A model generated the notes under the pieces. That model worked only from the letters and a program-made list of their open reading frames with translations, had not been told where the DNA came from and did not search any database. From Dehalococcoidia bacterium UBA2160 (lineage in GTDB: Bacteria > Chloroflexota > Dehalococcoidia > Lucifugimonadales > UBA1123), in NCBI GenBank assembly GCA_002328865.1, contig DCWO01000143.1, positions 1 through 46,097 of the forward strand: DNA of 46,097 bases. The letters run 5' to 3'. Shown here piece after piece: positions 16,945 through 24,600 of the stretch; positions within the stretch are counted from its first letter, which is position 1, and every line of letters begins with the position of its first letter. A program made the translations under genes and the position numbers.

Positions 16945-18201
16945 TCACCGAGACATAATCCGACTCAGTATTCGAGAGACACGTTTGTTCCCGGTCTTCC
17001 CGCTGGTTCCATTGGACGCTCTGATCGTCGGCGTAGGGTCCGACTGGCGCCCCATCGCCCACTTCAGTATGCCGATGCTGGTGGCGAATTTGGGCGACTT
17101 GAGATCGTCAGGGATGCTGTTGAGTCCGCTGACCCTGTCGGGCGCCCCGACCCTCACCTGCCGCGACACCGTGCGCCGCACCATATCCTCCAAACCCGCG
17201 AGGCTGGACGTGCCTCCCGTGAGCACCATCTGGACGCTTGACGTGTCCGCGTACCCGGCCTCGTGGAGCTTGAGCCGCATCAGACGTGACAGCTCTTGCG
17301 CTCTCTCGCGCATCAGTTGGCATAGGTCCCGAACCGGCACCCGTCGTTGGCTCACTCGCCCGGCGATTGGGAGCGAGATCTCGTCTTGCGCCTGCGCCGC
17401 CGAAGGTTCGGTGTTCCCGTGGGCGAGTTTGGCCTCTTCTCCCGCTTCGTAGGTCGTGTCGTAAGTCATGCAAATGTCGTTGGTGAACTGGAACCCGCCG
17501 ATTGGCAAGGCGGAGTTGTAGAACACCGACCCCTTCGAGTACACGATCAGATCGGAGGTTCCGCCGCCGATGTCGACAAGGGCGACGCCTTCCTCTTTTT
17601 CCGATTCGGTGAGGACCGCCTCGGCGCTGGCGATAGGCTGCAAGACCAGGTCGGCGACTTGATATCCGGCCTGTTGCACGACCTGCGTGAGCCTGTCGAC
17701 GAACGACGACGCCGCGGTCACGACATGTGTCTCCACTTCCAGTCGTGTCGTGTGCATCCCCACCGGGTTTCGGATGCCGCGTTGGCCGTCCAACGTGTAG
17801 CTCCTGGGCAGTGCATGGAGCACCAGCACACCCGATTTCCTGCTGGCGGCCGCCACGGTCTCCGGCGCCGCCTTCAGGTCGGCTCCGGTGATGACGCCCT
17901 GGGACGCGGCTTTGTTGAGCTGGTCCCGGCGCGTCTCGAAGGAGACATGGGATCCCGTTACGCCCACGTAAGCCTCGGTCACCGTGACACCCGCCTGCCT
18001 GGCCGCTTCGGCAACAGAGTCGCGGATGGCGTCTCTGGCGGCGGCTATGTCGGTGACGTTGCCCTTTTCGAGGCCGCGCGAGGGCACAACGCAATGCGAG
18101 AGGATGTCGTACGACCCGTCGCCGGCTCCGCGCGCAATGATAGTGCACACCTTCGAAGTGCCCACGTCCACCGCCACAACAATGTCTGAGTCTTGCATCA
18201 T
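16945..18201 (-). CDS. ftsA: Cell division protein FtsA
   Basis: Actin-like ATPase of 418 residues that tethers FtsZ filaments to the membrane. The phosphate-1 motif is VVAVDVGTSKVCTIIA, the phosphate-2 motif ALVDIGGGTSDLIVYS and the adenosine motif VLTGGTSSLAGLEDM. The last residues (KRVSRILSRIMSR) form an amphipathic helix suited to membrane binding. The start is ATG 18201, eight bases after GGAG; the frame stays open 25 codons upstream but that part is not conserved. It is followed directly by ftsZ. The usual upstream partner ftsQ is missing. Confidence 0.95.
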   Translation of the reverse strand: MMQDSDIVVAVDVGTSKVCTIIARGAGDGSYDILSHCVVPSRGLEKGNVTDIAAARDAIRDSVAEAARQAGVTVTEAYVGVTGSHVSFETRRDQLNKAASQGVITGADLKAAPETVAAASRKSGVLVLHALPRSYTLDGQRGIRNPVGMHTTRLEVETHVVTAASSFVDRLTQVVQQAGYQVADLVLQPIASAEAVLTESEKEEGVALVDIGGGTSDLIVYSKGSVFYNSALPIGGFQFTNDICMTYDTTYEAGEEAKLAHGNTEPSAAQAQDEISLPIAGRVSQRRVPVRDLCQLMRERAQELSRLMRLKLHEAGYADTSSVQMVLTGGTSSLAGLEDMVRRTVSRQVRVGAPDRVSGLNSIPDDLKSPKFATSIGILKWAMGRQSDPTPTIRASNGTSGKTGNKRVSRILSRIMSR

Positions 18202-18333
18202 AGTTCGTTCTCCGAAATCCACCTCAAATAACCGTCCCGGACATCCAGCCGCCGTGATCGCTTCACGGAAGAGCACTTGTTGTAGATGTTTCTTGTATTC
18301 TGGTTAGACTGATGCCCGATCGCCTGGGTTGCC

Positions 18334-19254
18334 CTAAAGCTTTTCGACTATCCGCATCTTCGCGCTACGGGCTCGGGGATTGGCCCTGATCTCCTCGCGG
18401 GTTGGCGTCAGCACGCGACGGTTCACCAGGCGGACAGATTGCACGTGATCGCAGATGCACACCGGCGCCGACGGCGGACAGATGCACTGCGTCGCCTCAC
18501 GCCGCATCACGTTCTTGACCAGCCGATCCTCGATCGAGTGGTATGTAAGCGTTACTAGACGGCCGCCTGCCTGAAGGGTTTCGATGGCGCCGAACAACCC
18601 TTTTTCGAGATTGTCTAGTTCCGAGTTCACTGCCATGCGCAACGCCTGAAACGTCCTTGTCGCTGGGTGCACCCGGCTGTGGGCCGGCCAGTTGAGCGCC
18701 CTGGAAACCACGTCTGCCAGCTCTGTCGTGGTGTCGATCCGCCGATTGCGGACTATCGCCTTGGCCACGACCCGGGCGCGTGGTTCCTCTCCCAGTTCAC
18801 GAATGACGGTTTCAAGTTCCCGCTCCGGGTACCGGTTCACGATGTCGGCCGCGGTGGTCGGCGACTCGACGTCGAATCGCATGTCCAACGGCGCCTCGCG
18901 CCGGAAACTGAACCCGCGCTCCGCGGTGTCGAGCTGCCGGGAGGACACGCCCAGGTCGAACAGCACGCCGCTGGCGTCGCGTGCACGGTTCCCTACCGCG
19001 ATGCTGGCGACGTCGGCGAAATTCCCGTGAACCAGGCGAATGCTCGTCGCGTATCCGCTGAGTCTGGCCTCGGCCGCATCCAGCGCATCGGCGTCAAGGT
19101 CGATCCCCAGCAAGAAGATGTCGTGCGAAGCGTGCAGAATCGCCTCAGCGTGTCCGCCGTCGCCGATGTTGCAGTCGATATAGACGCCGCCTGGCTTGAT
19201 CGCCAACGCCGCTACTGCTTCGGACGTCATCACGGGCACGTGGGCTGGATTCAT
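18334..19254 (-). CDS. rsmH: 16S rRNA (cytosine(1402)-N(4))-methyltransferase RsmH
   Basis: A 306-residue SAM-dependent enzyme, formerly MraW, which methylates C1402 in the ribosomal P site. The N-terminus HVPVMTSEAVAAL and the SAM loop DCNIGDGGHAEAIL are characteristic, as are VLFDLGVSSRQLD and the C-terminal TYHSIEDRLVKNV. The start was set at ATG 19254 by family alignment; ATG 19281 in the same frame is possible. It is the usual second gene of the mra/dcw cluster. Here mraZ and ftsL-ftsI-mur genes are absent and ftsA follows 132 bases later. Confidence 0.95.
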   Translation of the reverse strand: MNPAHVPVMTSEAVAALAIKPGGVYIDCNIGDGGHAEAILHASHDIFLLGIDLDADALDAAEARLSGYATSIRLVHGNFADVASIAVGNRARDASGVLFDLGVSSRQLDTAERGFSFRREAPLDMRFDVESPTTAADIVNRYPERELETVIRELGEEPRARVVAKAIVRNRRIDTTTELADVVSRALNWPAHSRVHPATRTFQALRMAVNSELDNLEKGLFGAIETLQAGGRLVTLTYHSIEDRLVKNVMRREATQCICPPSAPVCICDHVQSVRLVNRRVLTPTREEIRANPRARSAKMRIVEKL

Positions 19255-19644
19255 GACTGGCTCGCGGATGGTGCTTAACATATGGTGGTCGGTTCTGCCT
19301 GTGCTGAGCTTGTAGGTTAGGGCTTGTGTGATTGCGCCTGCGATTCGGCGGTCTGTCCGATGTCCGCTTCATCTACGATTCGCTGCCTGATCCCAACGGT
19401 TGCGCGGTCGCACCGGAGTGCGCGTAGCCGGCGTGTTAACATGTAATTCGGATCAAATACGAAAACGGCATTGCGCGACGCCGCCCCAATCGCGCTTCAC
19501 TGGCCGGTATCCCTGGACCAACGTTTACCTTGCTATTGGAAGTTTCCCAGACACTTTCAATACCATGCAAGGGAAATTTGGGAGCCGTTCTTGGGGTTTT
19601 CGGGACGTTATCGCGTCGGTTCGGCGGCCCCGGGAGGTCTGACG
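19255..19644. other. Divergent intergenic region between rsmH and the mogA-like gene
   Basis: This 390-base region should hold promoters for both directions. I see no convincing -35/-10 pair and no mraZ-like coding frame or mraZ-type repeated operator. The frame of the mogA-like gene stays open back to 19471, but that stretch has no family similarity. Confidence 0.3.
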
Positions 19645-20133
19645 ATTTTCAAACTGGCCATCTTGACCATCAGCGATGCCGGGTCCAGAGGCGAACGGGA
19701 GGACGTCAGCGGCGACACCATCAGTGAAATGATGGCGTCGACGAGTTTCGAGGAAACCCGACGCGAGCTGTTGCCCGACGAGCAGGATCTGATCTCCGAG
19801 AAACTAATCGATTGGTGCGACAACGGCGATTTCGACCTGGTCCTGACGACCGGCGGCACCGGGCTGGGACCGCGCGACGTTACACCCGAGGCGACCAAGA
19901 AGGTGATCGACCTCGAAGTCCCCGGCATGGCTGAGGCGATGCGCATGGAGTCGCTGAAGGCCACGCCGTTTGCCATGATCGGCCGCGCGGTGGTCGGTGT
20001 GCGGAACGGATGCTTGATCGTCAACCTGCCAGGCAGCCCCAAAGCCGTCCGCGAAAACCTGGAAGTGGTCCTCGCCGTGATTCCACACGCCGTTGAGATA
20101 CTCAGGGGCGGACAACGGCATCCAACCGGCTGA
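19645..20133 (+). CDS. MogA/MoaB family molybdenum cofactor biosynthesis protein
   Basis: A roughly 162-residue protein of the MogA/MoaB fold, which adenylylates molybdopterin before molybdenum insertion. It opens with FKLAILTISDAGSRGERED, matching the family N-terminus, and carries the core TTGGTGLGPRDVTPEAT and IVNLPGSPKAV. The start is unusual: no ATG, GTG or TTG lies near the conserved N-terminus. GGGAGG (19632-19637) is followed seven bases later by ATT (19645), with CTG at 19639; the nearest standard start in frame is TTG near 19591. I place it at the ATT. MogA and MoaB cannot be separated by eye. trmD follows 19 bases later. Confidence 0.85.
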   Translation: MFKLAILTISDAGSRGEREDVSGDTISEMMASTSFEETRRELLPDEQDLISEKLIDWCDNGDFDLVLTTGGTGLGPRDVTPEATKKVIDLEVPGMAEAMRMESLKATPFAMIGRAVVGVRNGCLIVNLPGSPKAVRENLEVVLAVIPHAVEILRGGQRHPTG

Positions 20134-20152
20134 GGCGGTTAGCAGCAACCTT

Positions 20153-20899
20153 ATGCGCTTTCACGTCCTGACGCTCTTCCCCGGGATGTTCGAGGGACCG
20201 ATGTCCGAGAGCATCATCGCGCGTGCTCAAAGCCAGGGGCTGGTCGAAGTCAACCTGCACGACATTCGTGACCACGCCCGCGACAAGCATCGCCAGGTCG
20301 ACGACTACGGCTTCGGCGGCGGCCCGGGCATGGTAATGAAGCCCGCTCCGATATTCGAAGCTGTCGAACACGTCAAGTCATCCTCGTCTCTCGCCGCATC
20401 GACCCCGGTCGTGCTGCTGTCCCCACAGGGCAAGAGGTTGGATCAAGAGACCGTCGAGCGATTCGCCGAACACACGGACCTGATTCTTATATGCGGGCGT
20501 TACGAGGGCGTGGACGAACGTGTGCGGCAACACCTCGCCACGGAAGAGATCAGCATCGGAGACTACGTGCTCGCCGGCGGGGAGTTGGCCGCGATGGTGG
20601 TGATTGACGCGGTTGCCCGGCTCGTTCCCGGCGTGGTCGGGTCCGCCGAGTCGCCTGCAAACGACACGTTCACCACCGGGCTGTTGCAGCACCCTCTGTA
20701 CACCAGACCCACGGAATATCGAGACTGGAACGTGCCCGAGGTACTGCTGTCCGGGAACCACGCCGAGATCGACCGATGGCGACGTCAAGAAGCTCTGCGC
20801 CGCACGTTGATCCAGCGCCCTGATTTGCTGGAGCGCATCTCCGCCGGCCGATTGACGGACGAGGACAGGCGTTACTTAGAGGAGCTTCGCGAAGGGTAG
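20153..20899 (+). CDS. trmD: tRNA (guanine(37)-N1)-methyltransferase TrmD
   Basis: SPOUT-class methyltransferase of 248 residues that modifies G37 of tRNAs reading CUN, CCN and CGG codons, preventing frameshifts. The family landmarks are FHVLTLFPGMFEGPM, YGFGGGPGMVMKP, LICGRYEGVDERV and the knot segment IGDYVLAGGELAAM. The start is ATG 20153, where the conserved N-terminus begins; the frame is open further upstream. It is usually found with rpsP-rimM-rplS, which are missing here. An IS630-type element begins about 30 bases after its stop. Confidence 0.96.
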   Translation: MRFHVLTLFPGMFEGPMSESIIARAQSQGLVEVNLHDIRDHARDKHRQVDDYGFGGGPGMVMKPAPIFEAVEHVKSSSSLAASTPVVLLSPQGKRLDQETVERFAEHTDLILICGRYEGVDERVRQHLATEEISIGDYVLAGGELAAMVVIDAVARLVPGVVGSAESPANDTFTTGLLQHPLYTRPTEYRDWNVPEVLLSGNHAEIDRWRRQEALRRTLIQRPDLLERISAGRLTDEDRRYLEELREG

Positions 20900-20955
20900 C
20901 GCGGAAGCCGTCGATGAGCGTACGCAAGGAAAGGCTTGGCCGTAATGGTCATCAA

Positions 20956-21579
20956 CTAAATACTTTGTAGTCCACAGTAACGTTTGAGTTCTGGCGAACC
21001 ACCGTTCAGACGTTGAAACTCGTCGAGTACCTGTCGTCGGAACAGGAGGAAGTCGTCAGACCAAGGATGAGCGTGGGTTATGCGTTGTTTGGCCCAGCGC
21101 CAGAGTTTTTCAATGTTGTTGAGCCAAGGCGAGTACGTAGGAAGGGGTATTACTTGGATTCGAGGATCTGCGGCCAGAGCCTCTTGGACCTTGGGATGAA
21201 AATGAACCGACCAGTTGTCCATGATCAGATAGATTCGACGGGCCTCGGGGTAGGGGGAGCCGATTTGTCCAAAGCAGCCAGCGAGTCGATCGGCCGTCAC
21301 CTTAGGGAACTCCCAGACATGTACACCCGCTTTGGCTGCTTCCAACAAGCCCACCACCCGCATCAGGGTGTTTTGAGTATTGCTGTACCGGAGCTTGGGT
21401 TGGCGACGTCCCATATTCGACCACAACCAGGCTTGACTAGGCTGACGATAGAAGCTGACCTCGTCAGTAAACAGCGCTATTACCTCTCCTGGATGGTTAG
21501 CTGCTTCCTGAAGGGCCTGATCCAAGACCCCCTTTTCCCTCATATTAAGGGTCGGGGGAATGAAGGTACGGTTGGCCAC
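20956..21579 (-). CDS. IS630-family transposase, catalytic (DDE) part
   Basis: The second transposase frame, 207 residues from a GTG at 21579. The catalytic triad is visible: Asp in LFTDEVSFYRQ, Asp in IYLIMDNWSVHFHP and Glu in YSPWLNNIEKLWRWAKQ. This frame is offset by +1 from the first and overlaps it by 35 bases. It probably functions only as a fusion to the upstream HTH part: the first frame ends HSPDP then TAA, and skipping one base at CCT-T continues as NMREKGVLDQ, as in one-frame relatives. Translation from the GTG alone would lack the DNA-binding domain. Confidence 0.85.
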   Translation of the reverse strand: MANRTFIPPTLNMREKGVLDQALQEAANHPGEVIALFTDEVSFYRQPSQAWLWSNMGRRQPKLRYSNTQNTLMRVVGLLEAAKAGVHVWEFPKVTADRLAGCFGQIGSPYPEARRIYLIMDNWSVHFHPKVQEALAADPRIQVIPLPTYSPWLNNIEKLWRWAKQRITHAHPWSDDFLLFRRQVLDEFQRLNGGSPELKRYCGLQSI

Positions 21580-21988
21580 ATTTGTAGCGAAACCCGGCTC
21601 GCTTCAGCACCTTCCACACACCCATTTCGGTGAACCCTTCGAGACTCGGCGCCACCTGAGCAAGTGCATGCAGCGTCCATCTCGTTTGCGCCAGGCCGAA
21701 CGACTGGGGCGACTGTCTAATGTACCGCTCAACCTCCGATGTATCCGCGCGTGCCTTTCGACCTCTCCCAGGTCGGACGACCAACCCACGTATCCCTTCG
21801 CTACGAAATCGCCGCTTCCAGTTGTTGATGCTAGCGACGCTAACTCCCAGAAAGTCGGCTACCTCGCGAGTCGACTTCCCCCGTCCCAGATTCCAAAGCG
21901 CCGTGGCTTTGATGCGAACGTAGGGTCGTTCGCCCTGCCGCATCAAAGTCCGCAGTTCTTTCATATCCTGCTCGTCAATCTCAAGCAC
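21545..21988 (-). CDS. IS630-family transposase, N-terminal HTH part
   Basis: The first transposase frame, 147 residues. It holds two helix-turn-helix segments (KSTREVADFLGVSVASINNW and a second in the WTLHALAQ to EMGVWKVLKRAG region) that bind the element's ends. It stops with HSPDP-TAA exactly where the family normally runs on into the catalytic domain. The start is ATG 21988, preceded by AGGAGG. The terminal CCT TAA is a plausible +1 slip site (CCU to CUU at a slow stop codon), so a fused product of about 340 residues could be made. Confidence 0.83.
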   Translation of the reverse strand: MLEIDEQDMKELRTLMRQGERPYVRIKATALWNLGRGKSTREVADFLGVSVASINNWKRRFRSEGIRGLVVRPGRGRKARADTSEVERYIRQSPQSFGLAQTRWTLHALAQVAPSLEGFTEMGVWKVLKRAGFRYKCGQPYLHSPDP

Positions 21989-22158
21989 GGCTTCCCTCCT
22001 GGGACCATGCTACGACAATTCAACCAATTATGCTACATAATTAGTTTAACGCCATAAGGGCCAAGCCCACACTCGCAGGCTCAGCGTGAAAAGAACGAAG
22101 CAGCGGCTGTTATGCCGCGTTTGGGGTTGGCGAGGCGGGCGAGAGCCCCCGACCAGTC

Positions 22159-22551
22159 CTACACCAGGGAGAGCGTCATGTCTCGGTCAACTGCGCCGAG
22201 CAACTCCTCGGACGAAAGCAATCCCACCAGTTCGCCGTCGTCAACTACAGGCAGGTGCTCGAGGTCTCGATCGATCATCATGATCGACGCGTCGGCGAAG
22301 TGCACATCGGGCGAGGTCGTCAGATGCTGCAGCGTCATGTGCCTGTAGACCGAGCATTTCCACGAGGTATGTCCGTCCACCAGACAGCCGAGCGCCATGT
22401 CTCGGTCGGTGATGATCCCTTCGATCTTGTCGTTTTCCGTGACAACCAGGCAGTTGGCGCCGGTTCTCTTCATCAACTGTGCCGCGTCTGCGATGCTCGT
22501 GTCCAACCCAACGCTGTAGGCGTCTTTGTTCATTAGTTCGCCGACTTCCAT
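22159..22551 (-). CDS. CBS-domain protein
   Basis: A stand-alone pair of CBS domains, about 130 residues. The first covers MEVGELMNKDAYSVGLDTS to IEGIITDRDMALG and the second VYRHMTLQHLTTSPDVHFAD to GELVGLLSSEELLG. Both keep the G(I/L)(I/L)(T/S) and D/E pattern that binds adenine nucleotides. Such proteins sense cellular energy state for a partner, not identified here. The start is ATG 22551, seven bases after AGGAG; two in-frame starts lie up to eight codons upstream. Four 11-bp repeats lie about 150 bases upstream. Confidence 0.85.
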   Translation of the reverse strand: MEVGELMNKDAYSVGLDTSIADAAQLMKRTGANCLVVTENDKIEGIITDRDMALGCLVDGHTSWKCSVYRHMTLQHLTTSPDVHFADASIMMIDRDLEHLPVVDDGELVGLLSSEELLGAVDRDMTLSLV

Positions 22552-22699
22552 GTCCATGCTCCTGTCGTGGCTCAAGAGAGCGGCTCATATCGTGTTGCGT
22601 GTCGCGGATCCGCATGGCTCATTGCCCGAATCGGATCGCGAAGAGGATAATTCCCAGTCGGCGACCCGTTGGGCGCCAGTATTAGGATACCGGACGATT

Positions 22700-22743
22700 G
22701 TTAATGGCGGGTTAACATTCTGTGACATTTCTGTAACATTCCG
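22700..22743. promoter_or_regulatory. Four tandem 11-bp repeats, PhoB/OmpR-type box
   Basis: Four consecutive 11-base units: GTTAATGGCGG, GTTAACATTCT, GTGACATTTCT and GTAACATTCCG. All begin GTnA and the last three share ACATT. An 11-bp direct-repeat period is the standard layout for OmpR/PhoB-class response regulators. On the minus strand a possible -10 (TATCCT, 22689-22684) lies 10 bases beyond the array, placing it to activate the CBS gene. The array is also 147 bases upstream of ccmC. The surrounding 338-base gap holds nothing else I recognise apart from the ccmC -10. Confidence 0.5.
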
Positions 22744-22874
22744 CACCAGCTTGTCCGAGTCCGGGATGCGAACAGCATCGGAAGGCGCCTCAGCGGCTCT
22801 CTCAACCGTGTAATCGGATGCACTTCGCGGCGAAAGGACTCAGGCGCCGTGTCGTGACCGCCTTGCTTCGATTG

Positions 22875-22883
22875 TGCTATATT
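22875..22883 (+). promoter_or_regulatory. Extended -10 element at ccmC
   Basis: TGCTATATT at 22875-22883 is an extended -10 (TGn plus TATATT). Transcription would begin near 22890, the A of the ccmC start codon, and no ribosome binding site precedes that codon. This points to a leaderless message. No good -35 is visible. Confidence 0.4.
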
Positions 22884-22889
22884 TCTCAC

Positions 22890-23600
22890 ATGACGCAGGC
22901 GCAAGCTACGCAATCATCGAAACGGTCGGTCGACTGGGGCGGCGTCTTGCGAGACGGCCTCCTCGTGGCTGCCACGGTCATGATGGCCGTCACACTGTAC
23001 CTGGTCTTCCTTTGGGTGCCCACCGAGCTCAATCTCGGCGTTTCCCAGCGCATCTTTTACTTCCACGTGCCCCTGGGCTGGATCGGCATGATGTCGATTG
23101 TGATCGTGGCGATCGCCAGCCTGATGCACCTCTTCACGCGCAACGACAAATGGGACAGCCTTGCCTACGCCACGGCCGAACTGGGAGTCGTTTTCGCGTC
23201 GCTGATAATCGTGACCGGGGCCATGTGGGCCAAACCGGTCTGGGGCGTGTGGTGGACGTGGGACGCCAAGCTGACGACTACGCTCGTGCTGTGGTTCATC
23301 TACGTCGGTTATCTGATGATTCGAGCGTACGGTCCGATGGGCGGCCAAGGGAAGCGTTTCGCCTCCGCGATAGCCCTAATCGGCGCCGTGGACACGATAC
23401 CTATCTACATGGCCACAGAATGGTGGAACACAGCGCACCCCGAACGCAACGTGCCATCCGACATTGACGGGAGCATGGTGTTGACGTTAATGGTGTCTCT
23501 GCTGACGTTCACCCTGCTGTACGCATACATTCTGTGGGAGCGATACTCCCTGAAGAGAGCGGAATCCGAACTCGATGAGCTTCATCAGCAAACTGCCTAA
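22890..23600 (+). CDS. ccmC: Heme exporter / cytochrome c maturation protein CcmC
   Basis: A 236-residue, six-helix membrane protein that loads heme onto CcmE in System I cytochrome c biogenesis. The tryptophan-rich WWD motif reads WGVWWTWDAK (about residue 115). The flanking axial histidines are present: one in FYFHVPLGW and one in ATEWWNTAHPER. The start is ATG 22890, where the cytoplasmic N-terminus of suitable length begins; it may be leaderless. The gene overlaps the next (ccmD-like) by 26 bases, and ccmE follows, so this is a ccmCDE operon. ccmA, ccmB, ccmF, ccmG and ccmH are not in the window. Confidence 0.95.
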   Translation: MTQAQATQSSKRSVDWGGVLRDGLLVAATVMMAVTLYLVFLWVPTELNLGVSQRIFYFHVPLGWIGMMSIVIVAIASLMHLFTRNDKWDSLAYATAELGVVFASLIIVTGAMWAKPVWGVWWTWDAKLTTTLVLWFIYVGYLMIRAYGPMGGQGKRFASAIALIGAVDTIPIYMATEWWNTAHPERNVPSDIDGSMVLTLMVSLLTFTLLYAYILWERYSLKRAESELDELHQQTA

Positions 23601-23934
23601 ACGCTTCAGCACGCCAGCCGTATTCGCGATCGCAGTGGTCGCGATGGTGTCGGCGACGATTCCGATAGCCGCGACGGTCGGTGCCTTCGACGGCGGCTCG
23701 GCGGGCGCGGCGTCCTCGTCTGGAGCGCCCCAAGCGCAAAGCGGCGACGATGCCGAGGCCAATCTGCCGTACCTTTTCGCCGTCTATGCGATCACCTGGG
23801 CCGCGTTCTTCGGCCACGCGTTCTACATGTCCCGCCGCCAACGCGAGATGCGAAACGAAATCGCGGCGTTGCGACAGTTGCTGGAACGTCAAGAGAACGC
23901 CGACAGGAGCGAGCCCGACTCAGGATCCGGCTGA
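23575..23934 (+). CDS. CcmD-like protein with an extra N-terminal membrane segment
   Basis: A 119-residue protein. Residues 63-105 (LPYLFAVYAITWAAFFGHAF, then MSRRQREMRNEIAALR) have the single helix and basic cytoplasmic tail of CcmD, the small subunit that releases holo-CcmE from the CcmABC complex. Unlike ordinary CcmD (about 45-70 residues) it has a second hydrophobic segment at 13-36 and an Ala/Ser/Gly-rich linker. The position between ccmC and ccmE supports the call. It overlaps the end of ccmC by 26 bases. Confidence 0.72.
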   Translation: MSFISKLPKRFSTPAVFAIAVVAMVSATIPIAATVGAFDGGSAGAASSSGAPQAQSGDDAEANLPYLFAVYAITWAAFFGHAFYMSRRQREMRNEIAALRQLLERQENADRSEPDSGSG

Positions 23935-24058
23935 AGGCGAGACGCGGACAGTCGCCAATGACAACGCGGCCGACTGAGAGCCAGAACGAACAATATCAGA
24001 TTGTCGGACCATCAGGCCGAACGATCTACCGGTTAAGAGTCATGATTGGTGGACCAAG

Positions 24059-24520
24059 ATGTCGAACGTAGATTCACCACTGGAGCAAGTTCCAGTCGTA
24101 AATGACGGCTCGATCGCTGCAAACAGGGGCAAGCTTCTCGTTGCCCTGGTGGTGTTGGTGGGCGCGCTCGGTTACTTCGCCTTCATGGCGTTCGACGGCG
24201 CCACCGTCTACTACTATTCGGTCGGCGAGATTCGCGAGCAGGGGCCGACTCCCGAAGGCAAGATGGTTCGAGTCAGCGGGAAGCTGCAGCCCGAGTCGTT
24301 CGCCCGCGCCGACGGCTCGGTGTTGTCGGAATTCGATCTGACCGACGGCGCCGTGAGCCTCACCGCCATGCATCAGGGCGTGCTGCCCGACCTATTCTTC
24401 AACGAGCACTCCGAGATCATCCTCGAAGGGTCTTACGGCATCGACGGTGTTTTCCAAAGCGAGAACGTCATCGTCAAGTGCCCGTCGAAGTACATCGCCC
24501 TCGAAGAAGAGCAGAGCTAG
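24059..24520 (+). CDS. ccmE: Cytochrome c maturation heme chaperone CcmE, cysteine (CxxxY) type
   Basis: A 153-residue protein with one membrane anchor (residues 25-43) and an extracytoplasmic beta-barrel that carries heme from CcmC to the cytochrome ligation complex. The fold landmarks are VGEIREQGPTPEGKMVRVSG and LPDLFFNEHSEIILEG. The heme-attachment residue is different from E. coli: instead of H-x-x-x-Y it has C141-P-S-K-Y145. This CxxxY type is known from archaea and some sulfate reducers with the variant called System I*. The start is ATG 24059, 124 bases after the ccmD-like gene. Confidence 0.92.
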   Translation: MSNVDSPLEQVPVVNDGSIAANRGKLLVALVVLVGALGYFAFMAFDGATVYYYSVGEIREQGPTPEGKMVRVSGKLQPESFARADGSVLSEFDLTDGAVSLTAMHQGVLPDLFFNEHSEIILEGSYGIDGVFQSENVIVKCPSKYIALEEEQS

Positions 24521-24600
24521 CGAATCAGGGGCGCCGATGCCTGGAAGTCTCGACGCTTCGGGATCCCTTTCCCGATTGCATCGGGGTCCGGACGGCTTGA

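Larger units (their letters stand above)
20932..22067 (-). mobile_element. IS630-family insertion sequence
   Basis: An element of about 1.14 kb with imperfect terminal inverted repeats: left GGCTTGGCCGTAATGG (20932-20947), right, read inward, GGCTTGGCCCTTATGG (22067-22052), 14 of 16 identical. Similarity continues inward (ACTAA, TGTAG). Inside are two overlapping frames giving an HTH domain and a DDE domain. The expected TA duplication is not visible at these ends, so the exact boundaries may lie a few bases further out or one end may have decayed. Confidence 0.8.

Noticed and set aside
17108..18148. A long open frame in another frame of ftsA
   Set aside because: Composition-driven; FtsA motifs are all in the called frame.
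24571..24582. A 12-base sequence (CCCGATTGCATC) also found in the pilin terminator near 38553
   Set aside because: Many 12-base matches are expected by chance in 46 kb; two copies do not establish a repeat family.
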